Positions 34,006 to 42,536 of a stretch of DNA of 53,310 nucleotides are shown here, piece by piece. Position 1 is the stretch's first letter, and the number at the start of each line of letters is the position of its first letter. The DNA lies in contig PMFA01000006.1 of NCBI GenBank assembly GCA_003155915.1, positions 1-53,310 on the forward strand, given 5' to 3'. Below the pieces are notes generated by a model. That model had not been told where the DNA came from, searched no databases, and was given only the letters and a program-made list of their open reading frames with translations. The position numbers and the translations under genes are program-made. The DNA is from Acidimicrobiaceae bacterium. GTDB taxonomy: Bacteria; Actinomycetota; Acidimicrobiia; Acidimicrobiales; RAAP-2.

Positions 34006-34182
34006 GAATTGTTACCCCCTTCCTACGGTCGACCCTTCTAAGGAAGCGAAGAACTATCGTCGATTGGGCGTGCGAAATCCGTTGGGTGACTCACTCGCCC
34101 AGTCACGAACATATATTTTGCGCGACGCTGAGCAGCGTATTCACAACACCGTCACACATTGTGACCAAGTGACCACGTAACT

Positions 34183-34401
34183 GATGGGCCGCGAACGGCG
34201 CTGGAGTTGGTCGAAGTGCTCGAATCCGACGTTCGACTCTCCGATTACCGCTATGTTGCGGCGATTAAGGCAGATCTGTTGCGACGACTAGGTCGAGCCG
34301 AAGAGTCGCTCGTCGTGAGCAATCGAGCCCTCGAACTGACGCGTAACGAGACGGAACGAGAGTTTCTCGACACTCAGTACGCGGTGTTCAGCGCCGGATG
34401 A
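34183..34401 (+). pseudogene. C-terminal remnant of an ECF42-type sigma factor
   Basis: From GAT at 34183 the frame reads DGPRTALELVEVL, then YVAAIKADLLRRLGRAEES and ALELTRNETEREFLDTQ. This is the C-terminal helical repeat that closes DUF6596/ECF42 sigma factors. An in-frame stop at 34162-34164 and the absence of any sigma-2 or sigma-4 domain upstream show that the 5' part is gone. It sits between the histidine kinase and the ice-binding protein gene. A free-standing 64-residue frame from 34207 exists but has no good start. Confidence 0.6.
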
Positions 34402-34426
34402 GTGACATAGTCAGGGTCTTCGAGAC

Positions 34427-35551
34427 CTAACGGATTCGGCGCGCTCGAACGATCAAGACTCCCGATATACCTGCCAAGCCCAGGGCCGACAGTCCGATGG
34501 GCCAGAAGAGAAATGATGCCGATCGGGCGGAACCTCCGGCGCCCGTGTCCGGGGCGCCGATGGGAAGGGGCGTCGTGGTCGTGACCGACGAGGCGAGGGG
34601 AGTCACTGGCGTGCCACCCGACGTGCCCGTCGTGATAGGCGTGGTCGTCGTCGTCGTCGCCGCCGTCGTCGCCGTCGTTACCGCCGTGGTTGACGTTGTC
34701 GTCGCCGGGGCCACGGTGGTGGGGGTCGTTGTCACCACGGGCGGCGGAGCCAAGAGACAGGTCGGCACCGTGATCGTGTTGTCATCCATCGTGACGGCGC
34801 CGTTGATCGCCAGGGCCCGTCCATTTACCGTCGCGCCCGTGTTCAGCGTGATCGACGTCGTGGCGAGGATCGATCCGGCAAAGTCGCTGGTGGTCCCCAA
34901 GGTGGCGGAGCTGCCAACTTGCCAGAACACGTTGCACGCCTGCGCCCCGTTCTCGAGTACCACTGAGCTGGCAGACGCGGTCGTCAACGTCGATCCCGCT
35001 TCGAAGATGAATACGGAGTCCGGGTCGCCGGCGCCGTTGAGCGTGACGGTGCCGGTCAGACCGATGGAAGAGGTGCACTGGTAGACGCCGGAGACCAATG
35101 TTGATCCACCCAAGTCCCCCGCCACGGTGACGAAGGGCGTTCGGCTCGCGGCGTCAACGGAGGCCGTGCCCAGGTCGTTCTCGGCGGTCAGGGCCACGCC
35201 GTTGGCCACGTACGTCGAACCCGTGCTTTGCGAGCCCGGCGGGAATCCGGTGATCGCGGTGCCCGGAGAGAGTCCGATATTGCCGCTGATCGTGGTTGGA
35301 CCGGTATTGGTGATCGCACTGCCGGCCAGTACGGCGAAGGACGACGCGGTTCCGAGGTTCACCGTCGCCGTGGCCGCCATCGCCGACGGCGCGCCGAACG
35401 CGGCGAGCGTGATGAACGCGATGCCGGTCACCAACATGGTGCCGAATGAGAGCCGCAGCGTTCGCGAAAAGGACCGAAGACCAGGAACGCGACGAGTTGC
35501 GTTCACGGTATTGGAAGAGGGGTGATTCGAAGATCGTGCGGTGGTGGACAT
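34427..35551 (-). CDS. Ice-binding (DUF3494) surface protein
   Basis: 374 residues from ATG 35551, which has AAGGAC upstream; the frame stays open to 35713 but without a signal. The signal peptide core is TMLVTGIAFITLAAFG, cut near PSAMAA. Residues 60-250 are the type-1 ice-binding domain: VNLGTASSFAVLAGS, ISGNIGLSPG, TPFVTVAGDLGG, VSGVYQCTSS, DSVFIFEAGS and TTSITLNTGATVNGRALA. A low-complexity Thr/Val/Ala linker (coded around 34640-34740) leads to APDTGAGG, a hydrophobic helix and terminal RARRIR, a cell-wall sorting-like tail with APDTG in place of LPxTG. It would bind ice or adhere at the cell surface. Confidence 0.88.
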   Translation of the reverse strand: MSTTARSSNHPSSNTVNATRRVPGLRSFSRTLRLSFGTMLVTGIAFITLAAFGAPSAMAATATVNLGTASSFAVLAGSAITNTGPTTISGNIGLSPGTAITGFPPGSQSTGSTYVANGVALTAENDLGTASVDAASRTPFVTVAGDLGGSTLVSGVYQCTSSIGLTGTVTLNGAGDPDSVFIFEAGSTLTTASASSVVLENGAQACNVFWQVGSSATLGTTSDFAGSILATTSITLNTGATVNGRALAINGAVTMDDNTITVPTCLLAPPPVVTTTPTTVAPATTTSTTAVTTATTAATTTTTTPITTGTSGGTPVTPLASSVTTTTPLPIGAPDTGAGGSARSASFLFWPIGLSALGLAGISGVLIVRARRIR

Positions 35552-36051
35552 AACTGTCCTTTCCAAAGATTGCCATGCTTCGTCAGTGGGAGTGACAAAA
35601 GACGACAAGCCTGATAAGTACTGCTCCATCCAGCGCAAGGCGGCATCTCCGCAACTCACACAACTCTGCAACAACATTGAGTGTCTTTGCGCATCGTGAG
35701 GTCGCATTTTCACCGGAAGTGCGTTGTGACCAGGTGGGACCTTACTGATTCGAACCTCCCATCGAGGTATCCGGAGGAATAGGAATCAGGAGCCGTCAAT
35801 AGCATTCATCGCTGCGTACGCAGTTTCGACACCGTTCGGTGAGATGAAAGCTTTCGTACGGCGATGAGCGCGGTCGGACGGTAGCGTTTCGAGGCCACGC
35901 GAGGCGCCACGAGCGAGGTCGAAGATCATTGCTCAATGTGCCAAAGTGTACGAATGACAGAGGATGTTCGGAGTGTCTGTGCCGTCGTGACTCTGGTTCG
36001 CCTATTCGTTCTCTGGCCCGCGTGCCTTCCCTGACGAGGAGTAGCGGCCCG
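35552..36051. other. Divergent intergenic region with a 12-bp palindrome
   Basis: A 500-bp stretch without a convincing gene lies between the divergent ice-binding and exporter genes. It holds a perfect palindrome CTGCGTACGCAG at 35812-35823, a plausible operator. A 104-codon minus-strand frame (35796-36110) lacks a ribosome binding site and any recognisable domain. GAGGAG for the exporter ATPase lies at 36036-36041. Confidence 0.45.
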
Positions 36052-36759
36052 ATGCAGGGGAGCGGTTCATCGCGAACGCCAGCCTTAGAGGTTCGTGACC
36101 TTTCGCGCATCTACGGAACCGGCGACATCGCCGTACGCGCCCTCCGCGGTGTTTCATTTCACGTTGCATCGGGCGACATGGTCTGCATCATGGGGAAGAG
36201 TGGTTCGGGCAAGTCGACCCTGCTGCGCCAGCTTGGACTACTCGACGCGCCGAGTTCGGGCCAAGTGTTGCTCGACGGCGTCGACGTCACTCGACTTCGC
36301 GAGAGTCACCGTCGCGTCTTGCGACTGGAGCATCTGGGCTACGTGTTCCAGGAATACGCACTCCTTCCGGAACTCACGGCCGAAGAGAACGTCTACCTGC
36401 CTTCGCTCATGTCCGGCACTCCCTTGCGACAGGCTCGGTTGCAAGCCCGGGAACTGCTCGCGATGCTTGATCTCGAGAATCGCGCCGGCCATCGACCGTC
36501 GGAACTCTCGGGCGGACAGCAACAGCGTGTTGCGATTGCCCGCGCGTTGATCAATCGACCAGCGGTGCTCTTCGCTGATGAGCCGACGGGCAACCTCGAT
36601 ACGGAATCGAGCGAAAGGGTGATGACGGCACTCACGCGAATGAACGACGAACTGGGCGTGACGGTACTTTTCGTTTCGCACGATTCCGATGATCAGCGTT
36701 TTGCGAAAAGTCTCATCGTCCTGCGCGATGGTGAGATCGTGAGCGATGTGGACCGATGA
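36052..36759 (+). CDS. ABC transporter ATP-binding protein, MacB/LolD type
   Basis: 235 residues from ATG 36052, which has GAGGAG about 10 nt upstream; the longer frame from 35929 is unlikely. Walker [11 protein letters not shown]-loop [12 protein letters not shown], signature [15 protein letters not shown], Walker [13 protein letters not shown] and switch His in VSHDSDDQ are intact. EPTGNLD and the short length mark the LolD/MacB/FtsE exporter class. Its stop overlaps the FtsX-like permease start (ATGA), so the two form one exporter. Confidence 0.9.
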   Translation: MQGSGSSRTPALEVRDLSRIYGTGDIAVRALRGVSFHVASGDMVCIMGKSGSGKSTLLRQLGLLDAPSSGQVLLDGVDVTRLRESHRRVLRLEHLGYVFQEYALLPELTAEENVYLPSLMSGTPLRQARLQARELLAMLDLENRAGHRPSELSGGQQQRVAIARALINRPAVLFADEPTGNLDTESSERVMTALTRMNDELGVTVLFVSHDSDDQRFAKSLIVLRDGEIVSDVDR

Positions 36760-37970
36760 CCGCACTTCGGTCGCTGCGCGTAGCGGCATTTCTGAGTCGA
36801 CGCGCCATCACCCGTGGTAATCGCGGAATCGTCATCCTGACGATCGCGATGATGGCGATCATCTACGCCGAGCTAATGTTTGTCCCGTCTCTCATCCAAG
36901 GCGCGACCAACGAGATTCAACAGGAACTCCGAGAATACGTGACCGCCAGCATCGCGATCACGCCCTCGCACTCGGTTCCAACAATTCCCAACGCGGCCAC
37001 CCTGCTCCATCGGGTCCGATCCACCGGCAGCGTGGTAGCGGCGACGGCCACGTCAATCGCGGGAAGCGAGGTCAGCTTTGGTAGCCACACCAACTCGTGG
37101 CCGGTTCTGGCGGTCGACCCCGCGTCCTACGCGAGGACGTTCACGACGCCCAGGTCAATGATCGAAGGGACGTTCCTCGACCCGGGCGTGAACGACGAGA
37201 TCGTGCTCGGAATCGGAATCGCCGGGGCCGGGAAGACGCACGCCTCAACCTACGAATCGTCCCTGCAGAACGTGCACGTCGGTGATCAGGTGAACGTCAC
37301 GCTTTCCGGGGGGCGAACCCACGTCTTCACGGTGAAGGGCATCTACGAAACCGACCTCGCAGAAGCCAATACCAATGCATTCATTTCCACCGCGACCGCG
37401 GACAGTTTGGTACCGGCGCTCCGAGGACGGGCGTCGGCGATCTACGTGCGAACCAAGCAGATCGGCGACGAAGAGGCTGTCATTCACGAGTTGCGCGGTG
37501 ATGGCCGTCATGTCACGTACCGATCCTGGGAGACCCTTTCATCGAGCGTCAAGGAAATCACCGGTTCCTTCGACACCATCAAATCGGTCCTCAATGCGGT
37601 CTCACTGATCGTCGCCGCAATCGCGGTGTTCATTGTGACGTACGTGGATCTCGTGAACAAGCGTCGAACCATCGGCATTGAACGGGCGATCGGGATAAGT
37701 GGTCGTGCGATCACTTTGAACTATCTCCTCAAGGCCGTGGTCTTCACGTTCTTTGGAGTGCTGTTCGGTGCGGCACTCTTCTTCGGCGGCGCGATCCCGC
37801 TGGTGCGTCGCCATCCTTTTCAGTTTCCCATTGGTCCGGTGACGCTCAGTGTCTCGTCGAATGAACTGCGCAGCGACGCCGTCATCTTGCTCGTGGTCGC
37901 GCTATTGGGGGCACTCGTGCCCGCGTGGAGGGCGGTGCGGATTCGCTTGATTGACGCCGTGTGGGGATGA
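36756..37970 (+). CDS. FtsX/MacB-type ABC permease
   Basis: 404 residues: one N-terminal membrane helix (VILTIAMMAIIYAELMF), a 210-residue extracytoplasmic MacB-like domain with EGTFLDPGVNDEIVLG and HVGDQVNVTLSGGRTHVFTVKGIY, then three C-terminal helices with the FtsX signature loop RRTIGIERAIGISGRAI. Such exporters move lipoproteins, peptides or antibiotics, or relay signals, rather than import. Substrate is unknown. Downstream, only an imperfect stem-loop (38018-38060) is seen before the CsbD-like gene on the other strand. Confidence 0.88.
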   Translation: MTALRSLRVAAFLSRRAITRGNRGIVILTIAMMAIIYAELMFVPSLIQGATNEIQQELREYVTASIAITPSHSVPTIPNAATLLHRVRSTGSVVAATATSIAGSEVSFGSHTNSWPVLAVDPASYARTFTTPRSMIEGTFLDPGVNDEIVLGIGIAGAGKTHASTYESSLQNVHVGDQVNVTLSGGRTHVFTVKGIYETDLAEANTNAFISTATADSLVPALRGRASAIYVRTKQIGDEEAVIHELRGDGRHVTYRSWETLSSSVKEITGSFDTIKSVLNAVSLIVAAIAVFIVTYVDLVNKRRTIGIERAIGISGRAITLNYLLKAVVFTFFGVLFGAALFFGGAIPLVRRHPFQFPIGPVTLSVSSNELRSDAVILLVVALLGALVPAWRAVRIRLIDAVWG

Positions 37971-38017
37971 GGACCGCGTCAGTGACCGGTACTTCGAGAA
38001 CTTTGTCAACGAAAGGT

Positions 38018-38060
38018 GGTGGAAGGAGTGGCGTCCCAACCTAAGCCACACCTCTCCACC
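38018..38060 (+). terminator. Imperfect stem-loop after the exporter operon
   Basis: GGTGG, AGG and GTGGC (38018-38032) can pair with GCCAC, CCT and CCACC (38045-38060) through small internal loops. It lies about 50 bp past the permease stop. There is no T-run, so it is a weak candidate. The rest of 37971-38263 shows no gene. Confidence 0.35.
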
Positions 38061-38263
38061 GTTCACGACCATAGAGAACGACGGCGAAATTGAAGAAGGG
38101 CCCTAAGTCACTTCTTTTGACCGATCGCCACCGCGTATCCCTGGCGATATTCCAGAGCGTGTCGCGATGAGCGGCTTCGATCATCAATTGGTTGCGCCGG
38201 GGCCCCAAGAAGTCCACGGAGCACGATCCATCACCATCGAGCAGTCATGTCGGCTGAGTACGA

Positions 38264-38479
38264 CTAACTCTTCTTTGTGGCCTTCTTGACGCGCTGGGCC
38301 GCCTTCTTCAAGTCCTGGCCAGCGTTCTTCAGGTCCTCGCCAGCGTTTTTGAGGTCGGATTCGACCTGATCGGCGACTCCCTTGGCCTTGATAGCTTTTC
38401 CCTTGACCTGCCCCACGAGGACCTCGGCCTTGCCCTTCAGTTCGAGCTTCTTGTTCTTGACATCGTTTCGAGTCGTCAT
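38264..38479 (-). CDS. CsbD-like stress protein
   Basis: 71 residues, very rich in Lys, Ala and Asp. The N-terminus NKKLELKGKAEVLVGQVKG fits the CsbD core (a paired Gly-Lys repeat). The C-terminal half is a run of near-identical heptads (DLKNAGE, DLKNAGQ, DLKKAAQ, RVKKATK) that should form an amphipathic helix as in LEA-type proteins. AAAAGGAG precedes ATG 38479. CsbD proteins are general-stress proteins of unclear mechanism, in many bacteria under an alternative sigma factor. No partner gene is adjacent. Confidence 0.75.
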   Translation of the reverse strand: MTTRNDVKNKKLELKGKAEVLVGQVKGKAIKAKGVADQVESDLKNAGEDLKNAGQDLKKAAQRVKKATKKS

Positions 38480-38730
38480 GACGGCTCTCCTTTTCTCACT
38501 TCACGTCCCTCACAGGGAATTCGTGAAATGTCACGCACGCTGTCGCGTCAAACGGATACGCCAGCCCACCACTCTCAAATGTATTCATTGGCGGTCCCTC
38601 GTCACAGTGCCCAAAGTCCCTTTCTCGCGATCCTTGAGTTTGGCCTTCGTCAATCGAATCGGCGACGCATTACGTCGCGTGAAAGGCGATCCGCGAACGA
38701 ATCGAGGCGTCGTCTCGGTGCCGAGCAACG

Positions 38731-39312
38731 TTACGACGAAGGTTCGTTGGGCTCGTCGCCATCGAGGCCGAGCGCTTCAAGTTCTAACTGGACGATCTTG
38801 AAGTCTCGAAGCCTCCTCGGACGAGGAACTTCGCTTGTGTCGTGATGCAGGACTGACATGGTCGTCATGGCGATGCGGCGATAGAGCCAGAAGAAGAAGA
38901 CGCCGAGGGGTAATTCGGCCCCGAATCCGGTGAGCAGGGTCAGCCACTCGTCACGGTGGCCGAAGGACGTGACCATATCGAACCACGCGTCGCAAAAGAG
39001 CAGGGTCCCGGCGACCATGGCGATGGCCGCGAGTATCTGGCGTCGGTACCAGGCTGCCCACGCGGCCAGCAGGAGCACGGTGATCAACGCCGCGTCGAAC
39101 CCGGTCCAGAGAAGACGCCAATGATCCGCGTCATACCTCGGGGGAAGTGTGAGGCCGAGAAAGACGGTCCAGGGAACCAGCACCACGACACCGACGAGGA
39201 AGAACAGGGAGACAATCTGTGCGCGGCGCGACAGTGAAAGGTGAAGGCGGAGTCCGAGGAGCTTCTCTCGGCGGTTCCGCACGCCGTCACTTGGCGGTCG
39301 TTCGCCGTCCAC
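38731..39312 (-). CDS. Four-helix membrane protein, function unknown
   Basis: 193 residues. After a basic N-terminus, four hydrophobic helices appear: VSLFFLVGVVVLVPWTVFLGL, ALITVLLLAAWAAWY, LAAIAMVAGTLLFCDAWFDMV and LPLGVFFFWLYRRIA. The conserved-looking WLTLLTGFGAELPLGVF and FCDAWFDMVTSFGHRDE between the third and fourth helices carry several acidic residues and Cys. I have seen this layout in uncharacterised actinobacterial proteins but can give no function. The C-terminal 45 residues are soluble and acidic. Confidence 0.65.
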   Translation of the reverse strand: MDGERPPSDGVRNRREKLLGLRLHLSLSRRAQIVSLFFLVGVVVLVPWTVFLGLTLPPRYDADHWRLLWTGFDAALITVLLLAAWAAWYRRQILAAIAMVAGTLLFCDAWFDMVTSFGHRDEWLTLLTGFGAELPLGVFFFWLYRRIAMTTMSVLHHDTSEVPRPRRLRDFKIVQLELEALGLDGDEPNEPSS

Positions 39313-39484
39313 GGGTCATTGTCGCACACCACCGCACCCGAGACAGAGCGCCCCATGGTCGCCACCCGGCGCTTTCGTCATGGCGGGGTATTAACGAAAC
39401 TCCGATCGGCTTGATGCAGCCGGTTGCTTCATTTTGTGAAACTGCGCACGCCACACGATTTCGAGCACGTTGACCACACGTTTT

Positions 39485-39676
39485 CTACGCGGTAGCGGTG
39501 AGGTCGTAATCAGTTACCCCGGTCAGCGCGAAACCTGTCGTCCACCGACGCGACCCGTCGAGTCCGACGATGAATGCCTCATAGCCGACCAACGAACCAA
39601 TCGTGGCCAGCATCCCCTCGCCGGCCACGCACAATGCAGTGGCCAAATCGTCACACACGCGTAGGACTGGCCCCAC
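39485..39676 (-). pseudogene. Possible C-terminal remnant of an ApbE-like flavin transferase
   Basis: The 63-codon frame reads CDDLATALCVAGEGMLATI then YEAFIVGLDGSRRWTTGFAL, close to the last helix and strand of ApbE (the DALATALFVLG and final GF segments). The rest of an ApbE gene is absent. Immediately upstream, in another frame, lies a stretch with a hydrophobic segment (VVGVVTLALTTLLAATII) ending shortly after. Together they suggest decayed gene pieces. The resemblance is from memory and short, so it is tentative. Confidence 0.35.
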
Positions 39677-39907
39677 TTGAATGGACCGGGATGATCGTGG
39701 CGGCGAGAAGGGTGGTGAGTGCCAACGTCACGACGCCCACGACGCGGCCATCTCGGACCAATGGACTGCGGATCATGGAGTCGACGAGGACGGACGTGGA
39801 AGCGCCCTCCGCGGGGTCAATGCTGGCATTATGAACCTTCGTCCGGTCCTCGATTGAACTTAACGTTGACCAAGCTCGACCTTAAAGGGTCTTACGTCAC
39901 AAGCCGA

Positions 39908-39995
39908 TGGCGGAGGAGGTGGGATTTGAACCCACGGAAGGTTTCCCTTCACACGATTTCCAATCGTGCCGATTCGGCCGCTCTCGCACTCCTCC
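39908..39995 (-). tRNA. tRNA-Ser (anticodon GGA)
   Basis: The minus strand folds as a class-II tRNA: acceptor GGAGGAG with CTCCTCC (one G-U), D arm with GCGAGAGCGG, anticodon stem CACGA/TCGTG around loop TTGGAAA (anticodon GGA, reading UCC and UCU), long variable arm, T arm GTGGG TTCAAAT CCCAC, discriminator G and encoded CCA (39908-39910). It shares arms with the tRNA-Ser(CGA) gene at 24589. Confidence 0.95.
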
Positions 39996-40037
39996 TCAAT
40001 ACCGACACTCACCCTTTCGAAATGAATACCGGCTCGC

Positions 40038-40080
40038 AAGGCTACCCGAGTGGCTTCGAGCACTCGTCCGGTAGCCTTTT
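40038..40080 (+). terminator. Strong hairpin with T-run upstream of the SRP RNA
   Basis: AAGGCTACC (40038-40046) pairs with GGTAGCCTT (40070-40078), continued by GAGTG/CACTC (40048-40052 with 40061-40065), and TTTT follows at 40077-40080. It has the form of a plus-strand intrinsic terminator, yet no plus-strand gene lies immediately upstream. It may block readthrough antisense to the tRNA gene from entering the SRP RNA unit, or act as an attenuator. Confidence 0.55.
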
Positions 40081-40096
40081 CAACGCCGAGGTTCAC

Positions 40097-40204
40097 AGCA
40101 GTGGTCGGGTCCCGTGCGACGACCGTTTGTGAACCGAGTCAGGGGTGGAAGCCAGCAGCTCTCAGCAAATCGTGTTGGGTGCCACGGATCGCCTGACCAC
40201 TGCT
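40097..40204 (+). ncRNA. ffs: Signal recognition particle RNA, small bacterial (4.5S) type
   Basis: The ends pair perfectly: AGCAGTGGTC (40097-40106) with GACCACTGCT (40195-40204). The centre carries the SRP domain IV signature GTCAGGGGTGGAAGCCAGCAG (around 40138-40158): the GTCAGG side, the GGAA loop and the AGCAG side bind the M domain of Ffh. Length about 108 nt and location between tRNA-Ser and dnaX agree with the usual actinobacterial ffs locus. The RNA works with Ffh to target membrane proteins. Exact ends are estimated from the stem. Confidence 0.85.
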
Positions 40205-40245
40205 TTGGACCTCGGCCTCTTACAGCGTCCAATTAGCATGCGGGC

Positions 40246-41937
40246 ATGGCTGATGCGTCGACGACCCCGACTTCGATCGACGGCGTCACTTCGCTCTATC
40301 GCAGATTTCGACCCGGTCGGTTCGTGGAACTGCGTGGTCAAGACCACGTGGTGCGCGCCCTGCAGAGAGCGGTGAAGAACCAACGGGTTTCGCACGCGTA
40401 TCTCTTTTCTGGTCCGCGCGGGACGGGAAAGACCACGACCGCCCGGATCCTTGCGAAGGCGCTCAACTGCGAGAATCCGCTCGACGGCGACGCCTGCAAC
40501 GTCTGCGCGAGCTGTGTGGCGATCACCAAGGGGACGTCGCTCGACGTCACCGAGCTCGACGCCGCGTCCAACAACGGTGTCGATGACATTCGCGACATCA
40601 CCGCGGGAGCCTGGCACGGAACGCCCGGAAGCTGGAAGGTCTACATCTTCGACGAGGTTCACCAACTCTCCAAGGCCGCCTCCGCCGCGCTCTTGAAGAC
40701 GTTGGAAGAACCGCCGTCCCACGTCGTGTTCGTACTCGCCACGACCGATCCACACAAGGTGATGCCCACGATCCGCTCGCGCACCCAGCACCTCGAATTC
40801 CGACTCTTCAACGGTGAGACGTTGAGTTCCTTGTTACACGAAGTCGAGCGCGCGGCCGGGTTGAGCGCCGATGAAGCGACCATCGAGGCGGCCGTGCGAC
40901 TCGGTCGTGGTTCGGCGCGTGACGCCCTGAGTGCCCTGGACCAACTCATCGCTACCGGTTCGATCATCGAGACCCAACCGGAGTTCGATGGACTCTTTCG
41001 TGCCCTCGTCGAGGGCGACGCGGTGGGCGCACTCAAGTCGCTGTCGGAATTGACGAGGGAAGGATGGGACCCCGAACAGCTCGCCGAGAACTTCGCGGCC
41101 GAAGTTCGTCAGGTCTTCTTGCTCCAGGTCGCGCCGGAAGTCGCCGACGCGGTCGACAGCGACCGCGATCGACTCATCGAGTGGGGGACGCATCTGGGAC
41201 TTCCGCGCACGGTTCGCGTGTTAGAGACCGTTGGGCGGGCCATGCGCGAAATGAAGAGCGCCCCGGAGAAAATCGTCATCCTCGAAGTGGCCATGGTCCG
41301 ACTGATTAAGCCCGAGTTGGATAACACGGTTGACGCCCTCGACGAGCGCGTCACCAAGCTCGAGCGCGATGGTGTTCGTGTCGAGCCGACGTTGCCACCA
41401 CCTCCGGCGGTCCTTCGACCGATCGGATCGGCGCCGCCGGCCACGCCCAGTCGTCCCACGAAAGAGCCGGCGCCTCGGCCAACGGCGGAAGCCGTTGAGC
41501 CCGAATCACCGACACGATTCGTTGAGAGCGGACTCGATCTCGACGACGTACGCGCACGGTTCGTCGAGCGGGTCGTCCCGAGGACCTCGCGCGGAGCGCA
41601 ACTGCTTCTCAAGTCGGCCTTCGTGCGCTCACTCGACGGACAGCATCTGACGATCGCGCTGCCGAGCGAAGAGATGCGCCAAAACACTGAGTTGATTGCC
41701 CAAGGGCTGCGCAGCGCGATGGAACACGAATTCAAGTCGCCACTACAGATCACCTGGGCCGTGGACCCGACATTGGTGAGCAGCGCGAGCGTGGCGACGA
41801 CGAGCGCTCGACCGATTGGCACGCGCGAGCACGAAGCCGAAGAGAGCTACTCGCCCGACGAGTCGGTCATTGTCGTCGACTCCGCCGGGGACCACCTCAT
41901 CACCGAGATGTTCCCCGGGGCGACGGAGGTCACGTGA
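40246..41937 (+). CDS. dnaX: DNA polymerase III subunits gamma and tau
   Basis: 563 residues. The AAA+ clamp-loader core has Walker A GPRGTGKTTTA, the four-Cys zinc module (CENPLDGDACNVCASC), Walker B IFDEVHQLSKAA and the sensor-1 VLATTDPHKVMPTIRSR. Domain III and a proline-rich linker (residues about 375-425) follow, then a tau-like C-terminal domain. It is the motor subunit of the clamp loader. ATG 40246 lies 41 bp after the SRP RNA; the ribosome binding site is weak. The stop overlaps recR (GTGA), the classical dnaX-recR pair. Confidence 0.95.
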   Translation: MADASTTPTSIDGVTSLYRRFRPGRFVELRGQDHVVRALQRAVKNQRVSHAYLFSGPRGTGKTTTARILAKALNCENPLDGDACNVCASCVAITKGTSLDVTELDAASNNGVDDIRDITAGAWHGTPGSWKVYIFDEVHQLSKAASAALLKTLEEPPSHVVFVLATTDPHKVMPTIRSRTQHLEFRLFNGETLSSLLHEVERAAGLSADEATIEAAVRLGRGSARDALSALDQLIATGSIIETQPEFDGLFRALVEGDAVGALKSLSELTREGWDPEQLAENFAAEVRQVFLLQVAPEVADAVDSDRDRLIEWGTHLGLPRTVRVLETVGRAMREMKSAPEKIVILEVAMVRLIKPELDNTVDALDERVTKLERDGVRVEPTLPPPPAVLRPIGSAPPATPSRPTKEPAPRPTAEAVEPESPTRFVESGLDLDDVRARFVERVVPRTSRGAQLLLKSAFVRSLDGQHLTIALPSEEMRQNTELIAQGLRSAMEHEFKSPLQITWAVDPTLVSSASVATTSARPIGTREHEAEESYSPDESVIVVDSAGDHLITEMFPGATEVT

Positions 41938-42536
41938 GCTACCCACCTCCCTTGCAGGCCGTCGTCGATGAACTGGGACGATTTCCCGGAGTCGGACCGA
42001 AGTCAGCCCAGCGCATTGCGTTTTGGCTGATGCGTCAGCCGAGTGAGGACGTCGCTCGGTTGGCCCAGTCCATCGAAGAGATGAAGACCCGGCTCTCGTT
42101 CTGTGAACGTTGTTGCAACATCGCCGAGACTGGGGGACTCTGCCCGATCTGCGCCGACGATCGACGTGACCAAACGACGATCTGTGTCGTCGAGAATCCT
42201 CCGGACGTCGTGGCGGTCGAACGCTCCGGCGCGTTTCACGGCACCTATCACGTGCTCCACGGAGTCTTGAACCCGCTGGAGGGCGTGACGCCGGACCGAC
42301 TGCGAATCCAAGAATTGATTCTTCGCCTTCGCGGCCCCGTCAAAGAAGTGATCCTGTGCTTCAACTCCAACGTCGAAGGTGACGCCACCGCCATGTACCT
42401 GAGTCGGTTGTTGCAGGTGCCCGGTCTGGTCGTCTCTCAGCCGGCGAGTGGACTGCCGGTCGGCGGCGACTTGGAGTTCGCCGACGACCTCACCCTCGGT
42501 CGCGCCATCGACGGCCGTCGCGTACTTTCTGACTAG
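41934..42536 (+). CDS. recR: Recombination mediator protein RecR
   Basis: 200 residues, the standard length. An HhH motif (LGRFPGVGPKSAQRIAFWL), a four-Cys zinc finger (FCERCCNIAETGGLCPIC) and a Toprim domain (ICVVENPPDVVAVERSG, NSNVEGDATAMYL) are in order, ending in ASGLPVGGDLEFADDLTLGRA. RecR loads RecA on SSB-coated gaps with RecO/RecF. The GTG start overlaps the dnaX stop. The terminal TAG shares CTAG with the convergent uppP stop. Confidence 0.96.
   Translation: MSYPPPLQAVVDELGRFPGVGPKSAQRIAFWLMRQPSEDVARLAQSIEEMKTRLSFCERCCNIAETGGLCPICADDRRDQTTICVVENPPDVVAVERSGAFHGTYHVLHGVLNPLEGVTPDRLRIQELILRLRGPVKEVILCFNSNVEGDATAMYLSRLLQVPGLVVSQPASGLPVGGDLEFADDLTLGRAIDGRRVLSD

Noticed and set aside
34640-34740. 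GTC/GCC tandem repeat or CRISPR-like array
   Set aside because: Simple low-complexity coding for the Thr/Val/Ala linker of the ice-binding protein; no spacer structure. No CRISPR array was seen anywhere in the window.
35796-36110. 104-codon minus-strand frame
   Set aside because: No ribosome binding site, no domain, overlaps the exporter ATPase start; treated as chance.
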